Assembly: GCF_016827675.1 (NCBI RefSeq)
Contig: NZ_JAERJA010000006.1
Coordinates: 124,001 to 188,000, forward strand
DNA from: Nocardioides limicola
GTDB lineage: Bacteria; Actinomycetota; Actinomycetes; Propionibacteriales; Nocardioidaceae
Length of the DNA stretch: 64,000 nucleotides
Direction: 5' to 3'
A model generated the notes under the pieces. That model made no database searches, was not told the DNA's origin, and saw nothing but the letters and a program-made list of their open reading frames with translations. The stretch's first letter is position 1; each line of letters begins with the position of its first letter. Shown here in pieces: positions 10,620 through 18,648 of the stretch. A program made the translations under genes and the position numbers.

Positions 10620-10682
10620 CGGCCTGGACGCGGTGTCTGGGCGTCAGGGCGTCCCGAGTGCCTGCGTTGGCCCGGCTACGGC

Positions 10683-11237
10683 ATGATCGAGGACGTGCGT
10701 CCCGAACTCCCTGGCCTGGTCGGCCTCCCCGCGATCGAGCACCCGGAACTGCTGGCGGCACCGGTCGCCGATGCGTTGGCGGGCTGGCCCCAGCGGGACC
10801 AGGTCACCGTGGTGGAGATCGACCCGGCGATCGCGGACACCGCCGCCCTGGTCGACGCCTACGACCTCGACATCACCGCCTCGGTCAACTGCGTGCTGGT
10901 CGCCGGCAGCCGCGCCGGTGACGAGCGCGTCGCGGCCTGCCTGATCCCCGCGCACACCCGGGCCGACGTGAACCGGGTCGTGCGACGTCTCCTCGACGTG
11001 CGCAAGTGCTCCTTCCTGCCTCAGGAGCGGGCGGTCGCCGAATCCGGGATGGAGTACGGCGGCATCACCGCCCTGGGCCTTCCGGCGCACTGGCGGGTGC
11101 TGGTCGATGGGCGGGTGCAGTCGGTCGAGGCTGCCGTGATCGGCTCCGGCGTACGTCGCTCCAAACTGGTGATCGCCGGCCGGGTGCTGGCCCAGTGGCC
11201 GGGTGCGGAGGTCATTGACGGTCTGGGAGTCGAGTGA
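10683..11237 (+). CDS. YbaK/EbsC-family aminoacyl-tRNA deacylase-like protein
   Basis: 184 aa from the ATG at 10683. The frame is open further upstream, but that part runs into the divergent serA start region and does not look like the family. Features are DITASVNCVLVAG, ACLIPAHTRADVNRVVRRLLDVRK, SGMEYGGITALGLP, and VIGSGVRRSKLVIAGRVLA, matching the YbaK fold with its conserved lysine and GG turn. Family members hydrolyse mischarged Cys- or Ala-tRNAs or are uncharacterised paralogues. Its stop abuts the end of the convergent CHRD gene with no gap. Confidence 0.82.
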   Translation: MIEDVRPELPGLVGLPAIEHPELLAAPVADALAGWPQRDQVTVVEIDPAIADTAALVDAYDLDITASVNCVLVAGSRAGDERVAACLIPAHTRADVNRVVRRLLDVRKCSFLPQERAVAESGMEYGGITALGLPAHWRVLVDGRVQSVEAAVIGSGVRRSKLVIAGRVLAQWPGAEVIDGLGVE

Positions 11238-11729
11238 TCACCTGATCTGGCCGCGGATCTCGCCGCCCGGATACTGCGAGGTGTGCACGTTGACGTAGGC
11301 GTTGCCCGCCTCGAGGTGCTCGATCAGGTCGCTGAGGTCGTGACCGGCCAGCGGGCCGACCAGGTTGGCGGAGGTGATCACTCCGGTGGCGAGTACGCCG
11401 TTGCTGCGACCGGGGATGGGCTGTGCCGGTGACGACGCGGGATACAGCCAGGCCACCACGGGCCCGTTGACGCCGGCCGGGGCCAGATGGATGTGGGCCT
11501 GGGTGACGTTCTCGATGTTGGCGACGATGAGCCGGTAGCTCAACTCGGTCCCATCGGCGTTGAGCCGGAAGGTGGTCTGGCCGGTGGCTCGGGTGTCCAC
11601 GGGCGCGACCTCCTCGCCGCCGGACAGGTGAGCGGTGTAGTGGCCGGGCGACGCGCTGGCGGCCCCAGTGAGGCTGAGACCCAGCACGAGCAGCACTGCG
11701 AAGAAGAAGCGGGGAATGGAAGTGAGCAT
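11238..11729 (-). CDS. Secreted CHRD domain protein
   Basis: 163 aa from the ATG at 11729, preceded by AGGAGG; upstream codons in the same frame lack coding character. A signal peptide covers about residues 1-28 (FFFAVLLVLGLSLTGAASA). The remainder is one CHRD domain: YTAHLSGGEEVAPVDTRATG, ADGTELSYRLIVANIENVT, AHIHLAPAGVNGPVVAWLY, and VHTSQYPGGEIRGQIR at the end. CHRD domains are beta-rich and found in chordin and many bacterial secreted proteins; no enzymatic role is known. Confidence 0.9.
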   Translation of the reverse strand: MLTSIPRFFFAVLLVLGLSLTGAASASPGHYTAHLSGGEEVAPVDTRATGQTTFRLNADGTELSYRLIVANIENVTQAHIHLAPAGVNGPVVAWLYPASSPAQPIPGRSNGVLATGVITSANLVGPLAGHDLSDLIEHLEAGNAYVNVHTSQYPGGEIRGQIR

Positions 11730-11944
11730 GGCGTCCTCCTGACACCGGGGTTGGTTCGGACCCGCGGGCCCGATGGCTGCGCCCCCGCCTGTCACACTCC
11801 ACCTGCCAAGAACGTCTGTCAACCGCGGGTGCGACGCCGCGGCCCGGGCGGAGACAGCCCTGCGCTCCACCCCCCAGCGCACTCGCGTACGCCGCACGCG
11901 AGAACGGGTCGCGTGTCAAGGACAGCCGCTGACAGCATGGCCCG

Positions 11945-12703
11945 ATGCCGCAGCTGCCACCCCTGTACGACGACCTGTCCTTCCTCGCGCCGCTCTCCCA
12001 GGAACGCGCCGATCGGTTGGTGCGGTTCATCAGCGGCACCCCGACGATCGTCGACGTCGGCTGCGGCTGGGCCGAGTTGCTCCTACAGGCGGTTGCGGCC
12101 AGTCCGCACGCCCGGGGTGTCGGGCTGGACCTGAAGGGCGACGCGATCCGGGAGGGTCGCGCCCGCGCCGAAGCGCGCGGGCTCGGTGACCGGGTCAGCC
12201 TGGAGGCCGTCGACGCCCGCTCGGCGGAGTTGCCGGCCGACGTGTCGGCGGCGGTCTGCATCGGCGCCAGCCAGATCTGGGCCGACCCGGAGGCGGACCC
12301 GGGGCCCCTCGACTACCGGACCGCACTCTCCGCGCTGCGCGGCATGCTGCCGCGAGGTGGGCGCCTGGTCTACGGCGAGGCCATCTGGTCACAACCACCC
12401 ACCGACGCCGCGGCGGCACCGCTGTCGGGACGCCTGGACGAGTTCGTGACGCTGCCGGCCCTGGTCGAGCTCGCCGTCGAGGCGGCCTTCCAGCCGGTGC
12501 TCGTCGGCGAGGCCACCCTGGACGAGTGGGATGTCTTCGAGTCCGGGTTCTGCGCCGGTCATGCGCGATGGCTCGCCCAGAACCCGCCCGACCACCCCGA
12601 CGCCGCCGCAGTCAGGGAGCGCCTCGCCGCGCAGCGCGCGGGCTATCTCAGCGGCTACCGCGGTGTGCTCGGCTTCGGGTACCTGGGCCTGCTGGCCGTC
12701 TGA
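11945..12703 (+). CDS. SAM-dependent class I methyltransferase
   Basis: 252 aa. The SAM-binding motif I is TIVDVGCGWAELLL near residue 36, followed by the acidic post-I strand GVGLDLKG, motif II AVCIGASQIW near 104, and LRGMLPRGGRLVYGEAIW near 140. The substrate is not evident. The C-terminal half has several Trp/Tyr residues typical of small-molecule methyltransferases. It starts 215 bp from the divergent CHRD gene and looks monocistronic. Confidence 0.85.
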   Translation: MPQLPPLYDDLSFLAPLSQERADRLVRFISGTPTIVDVGCGWAELLLQAVAASPHARGVGLDLKGDAIREGRARAEARGLGDRVSLEAVDARSAELPADVSAAVCIGASQIWADPEADPGPLDYRTALSALRGMLPRGGRLVYGEAIWSQPPTDAAAAPLSGRLDEFVTLPALVELAVEAAFQPVLVGEATLDEWDVFESGFCAGHARWLAQNPPDHPDAAAVRERLAAQRAGYLSGYRGVLGFGYLGLLAV

Positions 12704-12736
12704 ACGCCACCGGCCAGCTCACCCGCCGCGCCAGGA

Positions 12737-13102
12737 TCAGTGGTCCTTGGCTCGGCGCTGTCGCAGTGCGGCGCGCGTGCGCGTGCGGTTGTCCAGGTAG
12801 GCCTTGGCCAACGTGGCGCCGAGCCCGACGAAGAGCCCCACCGCGAGCAGTGCGTAGAGCATCGTGAACACCTTGCCGATCGCCGTCTGCGGTGCCAGGT
12901 CGCCGTACCCGATGGTGAGCCCGGTGACCACCGAGAAGTAGGCGCTGTCCAGCGGTGACCAGCCTTCCACCAGGACGTAGAAGAGCGTGGCGCTGGCCAC
13001 CAGGGCCGCGAGGGTGAGCGCCAACCCACGGAAGGCGTGGTCGGCCCAGGCGGTGCGGAACGCGCCGAGCACCCTGCGCACCATCAGCACCAGACCGATC
13101 AT
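12737..13102 (-). CDS. Small two-TM potassium channel family protein
   Basis: 121 aa with the pore-loop selectivity filter TIGYGDL near residue 63, flanked by two hydrophobic helices (about 25-47 and 78-100). This is the 2TM ion-channel layout of KcsA/MthK pores. No RCK/TrkA-N domain follows, only a short basic tail. The chosen ATG at 13102 gives a membrane start (MIGLVLM) and lies 26 bp after the TetR stop. Coupling with TetR is possible but has no obvious functional logic. Confidence 0.88.
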   Translation of the reverse strand: MIGLVLMVRRVLGAFRTAWADHAFRGLALTLAALVASATLFYVLVEGWSPLDSAYFSVVTGLTIGYGDLAPQTAIGKVFTMLYALLAVGLFVGLGATLAKAYLDNRTRTRAALRQRRAKDH

Positions 13103-13128
13103 GTCGGCGATCGTAGTCGGCGGACGCC

Positions 13129-13773
13129 TCACTCGTCCCAGGACAGGAACTGGCGGCCGAGCGAGGCCGACACCTCCGCAACGCGGTCGATGAGCTGGTC
13201 GGCCTCCGCGTCGATCAGTCCGGACCGCCAGGCGAGCATCAGTTCGACGAAACCCCCGATGCCCAGCACGACGCTGATCCGCAGCGCGAGTGCGTCGATG
13301 CCGGGGCGCAGATAGGGCCCGGCCAGGCCGATCGTCAGATCGGTGGCCAACTGCACGGTGTCGCGACGACGCTGCTCGAGCACCGCGCTGCCCGCGTGGT
13401 CGCCGAAGATGATCTGCGCCCGAGCGGGTTCGTCGGCGATGTGATGGACCACCGCGACCAGAGCCGCCCGCAACTGCTCCAACGGTCCACGGGCGGCCAC
13501 GGGTTCGATCGCCTCGAGCAGCATCGCGAGGGTCTCGTCGCGCATCTGGTCCCAGAGGGTCACCAGCAGGGCGTCGCGGTCGGTGAAGTTCTCGTAGAAG
13601 TACCGATCGGTGAGCCGGGCCCGGGCACACACGCCACGCATCGTCACCGAGGCCCAGCCCTGTTCCTGCCAGATCGCCAGGGCCGCCTCCACCAGCGCTT
13701 CGCGTCGCTCGGCACGCCGCTCGTCGGCGCTCTTGCCGCCGTAGCGTCGGGGGGTGACTCGGGCTCCTTCCAC
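13129..13773 (-). CDS. TetR family transcriptional regulator (esterase/SDR/diiron operon)
   Basis: 214 aa from GTG 13773. The N-terminal HTH is at residues about 18-64 (RREALVEAALAIWQEQGW, TMRGVCARARLTDRYFYENF), a typical TetR DNA-binding domain, followed by an all-helical ligand domain. A TTG at 13809 would add 12 residues but falls inside the 28-bp operator. GTG 13773 fits a leaderless promoter better (TTGCAC, 18 bp, CAAGAT, 6 bp, GTG on the minus strand). The palindrome in the shared intergenic space implies control of itself and of the divergent esterase operon. Confidence 0.88.
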   Translation of the reverse strand: MEGARVTPRRYGGKSADERRAERREALVEAALAIWQEQGWASVTMRGVCARARLTDRYFYENFTDRDALLVTLWDQMRDETLAMLLEAIEPVAARGPLEQLRAALVAVVHHIADEPARAQIIFGDHAGSAVLEQRRRDTVQLATDLTIGLAGPYLRPGIDALALRISVVLGIGGFVELMLAWRSGLIDAEADQLIDRVAEVSASLGRQFLSWDE

Positions 13774-13779
13774 CGGAAC

Positions 13780-13820
13780 ATCTTGACGGCAGATGCCCTC
13801 AGAGTGCAATCTGAGGGCAT
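13780..13820. promoter_or_regulatory. Divergent leaderless promoter pair with shared TetR-type operator
   Basis: A perfect inverted repeat with arms ATGCCCTCAG and CTGAGGGCAT (13793-13802 and 13811-13820) has an 8-bp centre. On the plus strand TTGACG (13783), an 18-bp spacer and CAATCT (13807) end 6 nt before the esterase ATG at 13819. On the minus strand TTGCAC (13809), an 18-bp spacer and CAAGAT (13785) end 6 nt before the TetR GTG at 13773. The palindrome covers the esterase -10 and the TetR -35, so one bound repressor would block both. Confidence 0.75.
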
Positions 13821-14820
13821 GTGCCAGCAGAAGGATGGGTCGACCAGAGCCTCGCTACGGAGCCACGCTCTGGCCACCCTCACCTCCCTCACTCTGCGAC
13901 CGTTGACCACCGTCATCCCCGCCAACCGGCACGGGGTCTGGTTCGCCCGGCGGCTGGTCGCCACCAGCCTCGCCGCCCTGGGCCCGGGCCTTCGCGGCAG
14001 CCGGATCGTCCAGGTGGACCGGTCCACCCCCCAGGGTCCGTCGCTGCGGGGGGAGTGGGTGCGCGGACCGCAGGCCCGGCGCGAGGACGCGGTGATCCTC
14101 TACGTCCACGGCAGCGGCTACACCCTCTGCTCGGCGCGCACCCACCGCGGCATCACCACCCGATTGTCGCGGGCCACCGGGCTCCCGGTCTTCGCCTGCG
14201 ACTACCGGTTGGCGCCCACCCACCGCTTTCCCAGCGCCGCCGACGACGTACGCGCCGCCTACGAATGGCTGGTCGCCGAAGGGCACGACCCCGCCAGGAT
14301 CGTGGTGGCGGGGGACTCCGCCGGCGGACACCTCGCCCTCGACCTGACGTTGCAACTGCTGCGCGAAGGCTCGCCACCCCCCGCCGCGCTGGCGCTCTTC
14401 TCCCCGGTGCTGGACCTGTCGATGGCCCTGGCCGCCGCCCGGGAGCGAGTACGCCGTGACCCGATGATCTCCGCCGCCAGGGCGGCCCGACTCATCGACC
14501 TCTACCTGGCTGACGAGGATCCGACCACGCCCCGGGTGACGTTCACCTTCGACGATGTCGAGGGATTCCCCGCCACCCTGGTGCAAGCCGGTGCCCGCGA
14601 GATGCTCGCGGCCGACGCCTACGAGCTGGCCACCGTGATCAATCGGGGCGGCGGCCGTTGCACGTTGGAGGTCTGGCCGGGCCAGATGCACGTCTTCCAG
14701 GCACTCACCCGCGTGGTCCCCGAGGCCGAGGCGGCGCTGCGGCAGGCGGCCGACTTCGTGGTCAGCGAGCTGGCGGCGTCCGAGCTGCGGAGGTCCCTGA
14801 CCCTGGTGGAGGGAGCATGA
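13819..14820 (+). CDS. HSL-family alpha/beta hydrolase (esterase/lipase)
   Basis: 333 aa. The oxyanion motif reads HGSGY (family HGGGF/Y) near residue 97. The nucleophile elbow is GDSAGGH near 169, the acid residue probably in the VQAGAREMLAADA region, and the histidine in GQMHVFQ near 294. This is the hormone-sensitive-lipase family that cleaves carboxyl esters. The ATG overlaps the operator palindrome, no Shine-Dalgarno is present, and a promoter ends 6 nt upstream, so the message is probably leaderless. The stop overlaps the SDR start as ATGA. It may hydrolyse an ester made by Baeyer-Villiger oxidation (inferred). Confidence 0.9.
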   Translation: MCQQKDGSTRASLRSHALATLTSLTLRPLTTVIPANRHGVWFARRLVATSLAALGPGLRGSRIVQVDRSTPQGPSLRGEWVRGPQARREDAVILYVHGSGYTLCSARTHRGITTRLSRATGLPVFACDYRLAPTHRFPSAADDVRAAYEWLVAEGHDPARIVVAGDSAGGHLALDLTLQLLREGSPPPAALALFSPVLDLSMALAAARERVRRDPMISAARAARLIDLYLADEDPTTPRVTFTFDDVEGFPATLVQAGAREMLAADAYELATVINRGGGRCTLEVWPGQMHVFQALTRVVPEAEAALRQAADFVVSELAASELRRSLTLVEGA

Positions 14821-15641
14821 GCCGCCGGCGCAGCGTCGGCGCCGACGCGGTGGTCACCGGGGCCGGCAGCGGCATCGGCCGGGCGTTCGCGGTCGAGCTG
14901 GCCCGCCGGGGCGGGCGGGTGGTCTGTGCGGATCTGAATGAGTCCACCGCCAAGGAGACCGTGGTCCGGATCGAACGGGCCGGTGGCGCTGCGATCGCGG
15001 TCGGCTGTGACGTGGCGGCCGAGGAGGACGTCGCCGAACTGGCCATGACCTCCTCGGACTGGTTCGGCCGGCCGCCGGACCTGGTCGTCAACAATGCCGG
15101 GATCGGGGCAGGCGGACGCGTCGTGGGTGAGGCGCCGCTGAGTGACTGGCAGCGGACCATCGACGTCAACCTGTGGGGCGTCATCCACGGCTGCCACACA
15201 TTCGTGCCGGGGCTGCGGGAGCGTGGCCACGGCGGGGTCATCAATGTCGCCTCGGCTGCGGGCTTCACCGCGGCACCGCGGATGGCCGCCTACAACGTGA
15301 GCAAGGCGGGCGTGGTCAGCCTCTCCGAGACACTGGCCGCGGAGCTGTCCGGCACCGGGGTCGCGGTCACGGTGCTGTGCCCGACCTTCGTCCGGACCAA
15401 CATCTTCGGCGGCGAACTGATCGACCCGGCCGCCGCCCGGATGGCCCGAGGCATCGCCAGCGTGGCCGGCTTCTCCGCCGAACGGGTGGTCCGGGCCACC
15501 CTCAACGCCCACGACCGAGGCCGGCTGTACGTGCTGCCGCAACTCGACGCCAAGGCGCTGTGGCGACTCAAGCGACTGGCGCCCGGCGTCTATGCCCGAG
15601 GAGCGGGCCTGCTCGGCCGCCTCCTGCCGACCGATGACTGA
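14817..15641 (+). CDS. Short-chain dehydrogenase/reductase
   Basis: 274 aa classical SDR. The cofactor motif is VTGAGSGIGRAF near residue 13, NNAGIGAGG near 91, and the catalytic Ser in NVASAAG with Tyr-x-x-x-Lys in YNVSK near 159. The acidic residue after strand 2 (CADLNES) suggests NAD(H). It is translationally coupled to the esterase (ATGA). The C-terminal KRLAPGVYARGAGLLGRLLP resembles SDRs found in mycobacterial mymA-like clusters, where a monooxygenase, esterase and SDR act together. Confidence 0.9.
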   Translation: MSRRRSVGADAVVTGAGSGIGRAFAVELARRGGRVVCADLNESTAKETVVRIERAGGAAIAVGCDVAAEEDVAELAMTSSDWFGRPPDLVVNNAGIGAGGRVVGEAPLSDWQRTIDVNLWGVIHGCHTFVPGLRERGHGGVINVASAAGFTAAPRMAAYNVSKAGVVSLSETLAAELSGTGVAVTVLCPTFVRTNIFGGELIDPAAARMARGIASVAGFSAERVVRATLNAHDRGRLYVLPQLDAKALWRLKRLAPGVYARGAGLLGRLLPTDD

Positions 15642-15698
15642 CCCCTGGCTGACCCCTGCCGACCACTGGCCGACCACTCATCAACTCTGGAGGACCCG

Positions 15699-16628
15699 AT
15701 GGCGTTCGACTTCGACGAGATGCTGCAGACCGTCAAGGACAAGCAGTGGTCGCTGGCCGACATCGACTGGGATGCCCCGGGCGCGGAGACGATGACCGAC
15801 GAACTGCGCATCAAGATGCAGCCCTTCCTGGCCGACCTGGTCTGGATCGAGCACGTCGGTGCCCGCGGCTTCGCCTCGTTGGCCACCAAGGCGCCCACCC
15901 CGGTGATCCGGGAGATCTACGAGTACTTCCACGCCGAGGAGCAGAAGCACGCGAACGCCGAGCTCGCCCTGATGAAGCGCTGGGGGATGCTCGACGCCGA
16001 GGGCAACGTCCCCGAACCCAACATCAACGTGAAGCTGGCGATCAGAACGCTCGACACCTTCGGCGACACACTGCCGCTCAGCGGGTTGGCCACCTTGATC
16101 CCGCTGCTGGAGTGTGCGCTCGACGGGGCGCTGGTGAAGTTCCTCCTCGACGAGGTCGAGGACCCGGTCTGTCATGAGGTGTTCCGGCACATCAACTCCG
16201 ATGAGGCCCGGCACATCGCGGTCGACTTCCAGGTGTTGGAGCTGATCGGCGCCGGGCCGCTGGTGAAGCTGCTCATCGAGTCGGCCAGCAACCTCAAACC
16301 CCAGGTCGTTCTCGGCCTGATCGTGGTCTTCGTGCCGCTGATCAACAAGATGCGCGACAACATCGTGGCGATGGGGCTGTCCGAGCAGAAGCTCTACAGC
16401 GCGGTCAAGCGGTTCAAGACGATCGGGTCGCGCGGTGAGTTCACCGGCCGGATCCCGGCGTACCACGTGCTGAAGGCGCAGGCGGGGATGGTGATCGACC
16501 GCAGCCACCCCTACCACCGACTCCTCGCCGACCCGCTGGTGAAGGTCACCGGCCTCATCCCTGCCCGGCTTCTCGGCAAGCCGCAGTCGTGGACCGAGGA
16601 GATCACCCACGAGCCGGTGGCCTCGTGA
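15699..16628 (+). CDS. Ferritin-like diiron protein (putative oxygenase/reductase)
   Basis: 309 aa, predominantly helical. Candidate iron ligands are paired E-x-x-H motifs: EYFHAEEQKHAN near residue 74 and NSDEARHIAVDF near 167, with E in LVWIEHVGARGF and LLECALDGALV supplying the other carboxylates. This spacing is that of ferritin-like di-iron oxidoreductases such as AurF-type N-oxygenases. The preceding 57-bp gap has CTGGAGGAC before the ATG. The stop overlaps the next gene (GTGA). No redox partner is encoded here apart from the flavoprotein-like fragment that follows. Confidence 0.72.
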   Translation: MAFDFDEMLQTVKDKQWSLADIDWDAPGAETMTDELRIKMQPFLADLVWIEHVGARGFASLATKAPTPVIREIYEYFHAEEQKHANAELALMKRWGMLDAEGNVPEPNINVKLAIRTLDTFGDTLPLSGLATLIPLLECALDGALVKFLLDEVEDPVCHEVFRHINSDEARHIAVDFQVLELIGAGPLVKLLIESASNLKPQVVLGLIVVFVPLINKMRDNIVAMGLSEQKLYSAVKRFKTIGSRGEFTGRIPAYHVLKAQAGMVIDRSHPYHRLLADPLVKVTGLIPARLLGKPQSWTEEITHEPVAS

Positions 16629-17164
16629 ACGCGGACTGGGCGGCCGCCTTCGCCGGCGACGTGTGGCTCGGTGACACCTGGTGTGGCCGGGACTTCCGGG
16701 GGCGCCGGGTGGCCGTCATCGCCAGTGGCGCGGACGCCACGTGGGCGGTGCCCAAAGTGGTCGCCACCGCCGCCCGCACCAAGGTCTTCCTCGAGGACCC
16801 CGGCTGGGTGCTGCCACGGCTGCCGACCCCGCTGTCAGGCTCGGCCCGGGCCGCCTTCGCCGTGCCCGTCGCCGGACCCCTGGCGCGACGGCTCGTCGCC
16901 CGTGCGCACCTGAGGTCCGCCGTCAAGGATCCATGGGTACGGCGACTGCTCACCCCCGACGACCGGTTCGCGCGTCACCACGCGGCCTTCGGCGGCGGCT
17001 TCTACGCGGCGCTCCAGGACCCGCGCTGCACCCTGGTCCGGTGGCCGGTCTATGCGATCACGGCCGACGGGGTGCGCAGCGCCGAGGGAGTCGAGCACCG
17101 GGTGGATTCGCTGATCATCCCGGATCCGGCCCGGCACTCACTCCAGCCCTCACTGGGTCCCTGA
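16625..17164 (+). CDS. Truncated Baeyer-Villiger-monooxygenase-like protein lacking the FAD domain
   Basis: 179 aa starting at a GTG overlapping the previous stop. It aligns by eye with the middle and end of flavin-containing/Baeyer-Villiger monooxygenases: RRVAVIASGADATWAVP corresponds to the NADPH Rossmann motif (RVAVIGTGASAVQ), KVFLEDPGWVLPR to VFQRSPPWVLPR, LLTPDDRFARHHAAF and FYAALQDPRCTLVRWP to later conserved segments, and HRVDSLIIP to the pre-ATGF strand. The N-terminal FAD GxGxxG motif, the FxGxxxHxxxW fingerprint and the final ATG are missing. It is either a decayed remnant or a domesticated NADPH-binding partner of the diiron protein. Confidence 0.6.
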   Translation: MNADWAAAFAGDVWLGDTWCGRDFRGRRVAVIASGADATWAVPKVVATAARTKVFLEDPGWVLPRLPTPLSGSARAAFAVPVAGPLARRLVARAHLRSAVKDPWVRRLLTPDDRFARHHAAFGGGFYAALQDPRCTLVRWPVYAITADGVRSAEGVEHRVDSLIIPDPARHSLQPSLGP

Positions 17165-17173
17165 TTGGGCCCC

Positions 17174-17749
17174 TCACTGGGTCCAGCGGTGCGCCACGTC
17201 GATGACCACCCGATGTCCTCCGCCGGCGCGGGGTAGCACGAAGACCCGCATCGGCAGTCGGGCGCGGACGCCGAGCCCGATCGTGGTCTGGCCCTCGAAG
17301 CTGCCCGCCCACGCGACCTGGCGGAAGGTCCGATAACCGGAAACGTCGACGAGCTCGCGTCGATTGGCGGGCCGGTAGGTGAGCCGGCCCTGGTCGTTGT
17401 ACGCCGGTGCCCGAACGATCACCTGGATCCGGGCGCCGCCGCGCAGCGGCACCGCGTCCCCGGAGCCGTCCATCGAGACCTGCTTGACGTAACGGACCCG
17501 GTAGCCGGGCTTGCCCGGTCCGGCGGCGTTGATGTCGACCACCAGCCGGTCGAAACAGGGGTGCTGCCCCGATCGCAGGTTGACGATCTGCTTGCCGGTG
17601 AAACCCGGCTTCTTCTTGGCCAGCGAACCCCATTCGGTGGCGCAGGTGGCCGGTGCGGCCGGGGGCGCCAGGGTGAGCACGGGCACCACGGCCAGGATGC
17701 CGCTGAGAGCGAGTACGGCGGTGCGGCGCCGCGCGATTGAGAGTGTCAT
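17174..17749 (-). CDS. Secreted AMIN-like domain protein
   Basis: 191 aa with a signal peptide (RRRTAVLALSGILAVVPVLTL). After it comes a beta-rich domain resembling the AMIN-like domain of actinobacterial secreted proteins: HPCFDRLVVDINAAG, GYRVRYVKQVSMDGSG, a GGARIQVIVRAPAYN strand, and a closing HRVVIDVAHRWTQ. AMIN-type domains often bind cell-wall components. It is transcribed away from the two-component system, with about 200 bp between the starts, and converges on the diiron operon with only a 9-bp gap. Confidence 0.75.
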   Translation of the reverse strand: MTLSIARRRTAVLALSGILAVVPVLTLAPPAAPATCATEWGSLAKKKPGFTGKQIVNLRSGQHPCFDRLVVDINAAGPGKPGYRVRYVKQVSMDGSGDAVPLRGGARIQVIVRAPAYNDQGRLTYRPANRRELVDVSGYRTFRQVAWAGSFEGQTTIGLGVRARLPMRVFVLPRAGGGHRVVIDVAHRWTQ

Positions 17750-17937
17750 GGTGTGTCCTCCTCACGGACACTTCATCCACGTCTCAGCGGGCTCCCCGGT
17801 TGACGCCGTCGATCAGGTCGGCCAACTCCGGCACCGGACATGCCGGTGATCCGGATCCTGGCCACTCGGGCAGCCTACGCAGCCAACCTGCACAGAACCT
17901 CCACACGTCGTCCCCGGTTCCCGACCGGTTCGGCTCG

Positions 17938-17943
17938 TAGCCT
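17938..17943 (+). promoter_or_regulatory. Candidate -10 for a leaderless response-regulator gene
   Basis: TAGCCT lies 6 nt before the ATG at 17950, and no Shine-Dalgarno precedes that start. No convincing -35 was seen. Confidence 0.45.
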
Positions 17944-17949
17944 TCCCCC

Positions 17950-18648
17950 ATGACAACCCGCCGGATCCTGATCGTCGAGGACGACCCATTGATCAACCAG
18001 GCCGTCTCCGACCGGCTCCAGGCGGAGGGGTACGACGTACTGAGGGCCTTCGATGGTCCGAGTGCGGTGGCGCTGTGCGCCGAGGATCGCCCCGACGCGG
18101 TCGTCCTGGACGTGATGCTGCCCGGCTTCGACGGGCACGAGGTCTGCCGCCGGATCCAGGTCGAGCACCCGATGCCGGTGCTGATGCTGACCGCCCGCAC
18201 CGACGAGGCCGACATCCTGGTCGGTCTGGGGGTGGGGGCCGACGACTATCTGACCAAGCCCTTCCGGATGCGGGAGCTGGTGGCCCGGGTCGCGGCGCTG
18301 CTGCGCCGGGTGGATCGAGCCGCCCAGATGCACGGGCGTCGAGCGCTCGCCGTCGGCGACCTGCGCGTCGACGGCGCCGCGCGGCGGGTCTGGCGCGGCG
18401 ACGAGGAGGTGCGGCTGACCCCGACGGAGTTCGACCTGCTGCTCTGCCTGGCCACCGCGCCGGGGGCCGTGGTCACCCGGGACACGCTGATGGCCGACAT
18501 CTGGGGGTGGCCCGGCGCCTCCGGGACCCGGACCGTCGACAGTCACGTGAAGGGGCTGCGCGCCAAGATCGGCGCCGACCGGATCCGCACCGTGCACGGC
18601 GTCGGCTATGCACTGGAGACACCCACCGAACCGGAGAGCCGTCGATGA
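17950..18648 (+). CDS. OmpR/PhoB-family response regulator
   Basis: 232 aa. The receiver domain (about 1-120) has the acidic pair in VEDDPL, the phosphoacceptor Asp in VVLDVMLPGFDG near residue 57, Thr in MLTART and Lys in YLTKPF. The C-terminal winged helix (about 135-228) ends GVGYALETP. It is followed by its kinase through an ATGA overlap. A TAGCCT hexamer just upstream suggests leaderless transcription. Confidence 0.93.
   Translation: MTTRRILIVEDDPLINQAVSDRLQAEGYDVLRAFDGPSAVALCAEDRPDAVVLDVMLPGFDGHEVCRRIQVEHPMPVLMLTARTDEADILVGLGVGADDYLTKPFRMRELVARVAALLRRVDRAAQMHGRRALAVGDLRVDGAARRVWRGDEEVRLTPTEFDLLLCLATAPGAVVTRDTLMADIWGWPGASGTRTVDSHVKGLRAKIGADRIRTVHGVGYALETPTEPESRR

Noticed and set aside
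17832..17848. Hairpin CACCGG-ACATG-CCGGTG as terminator or operator
   Set aside because: Short GC-only stem between divergent genes; such stems are frequent at this GC content.
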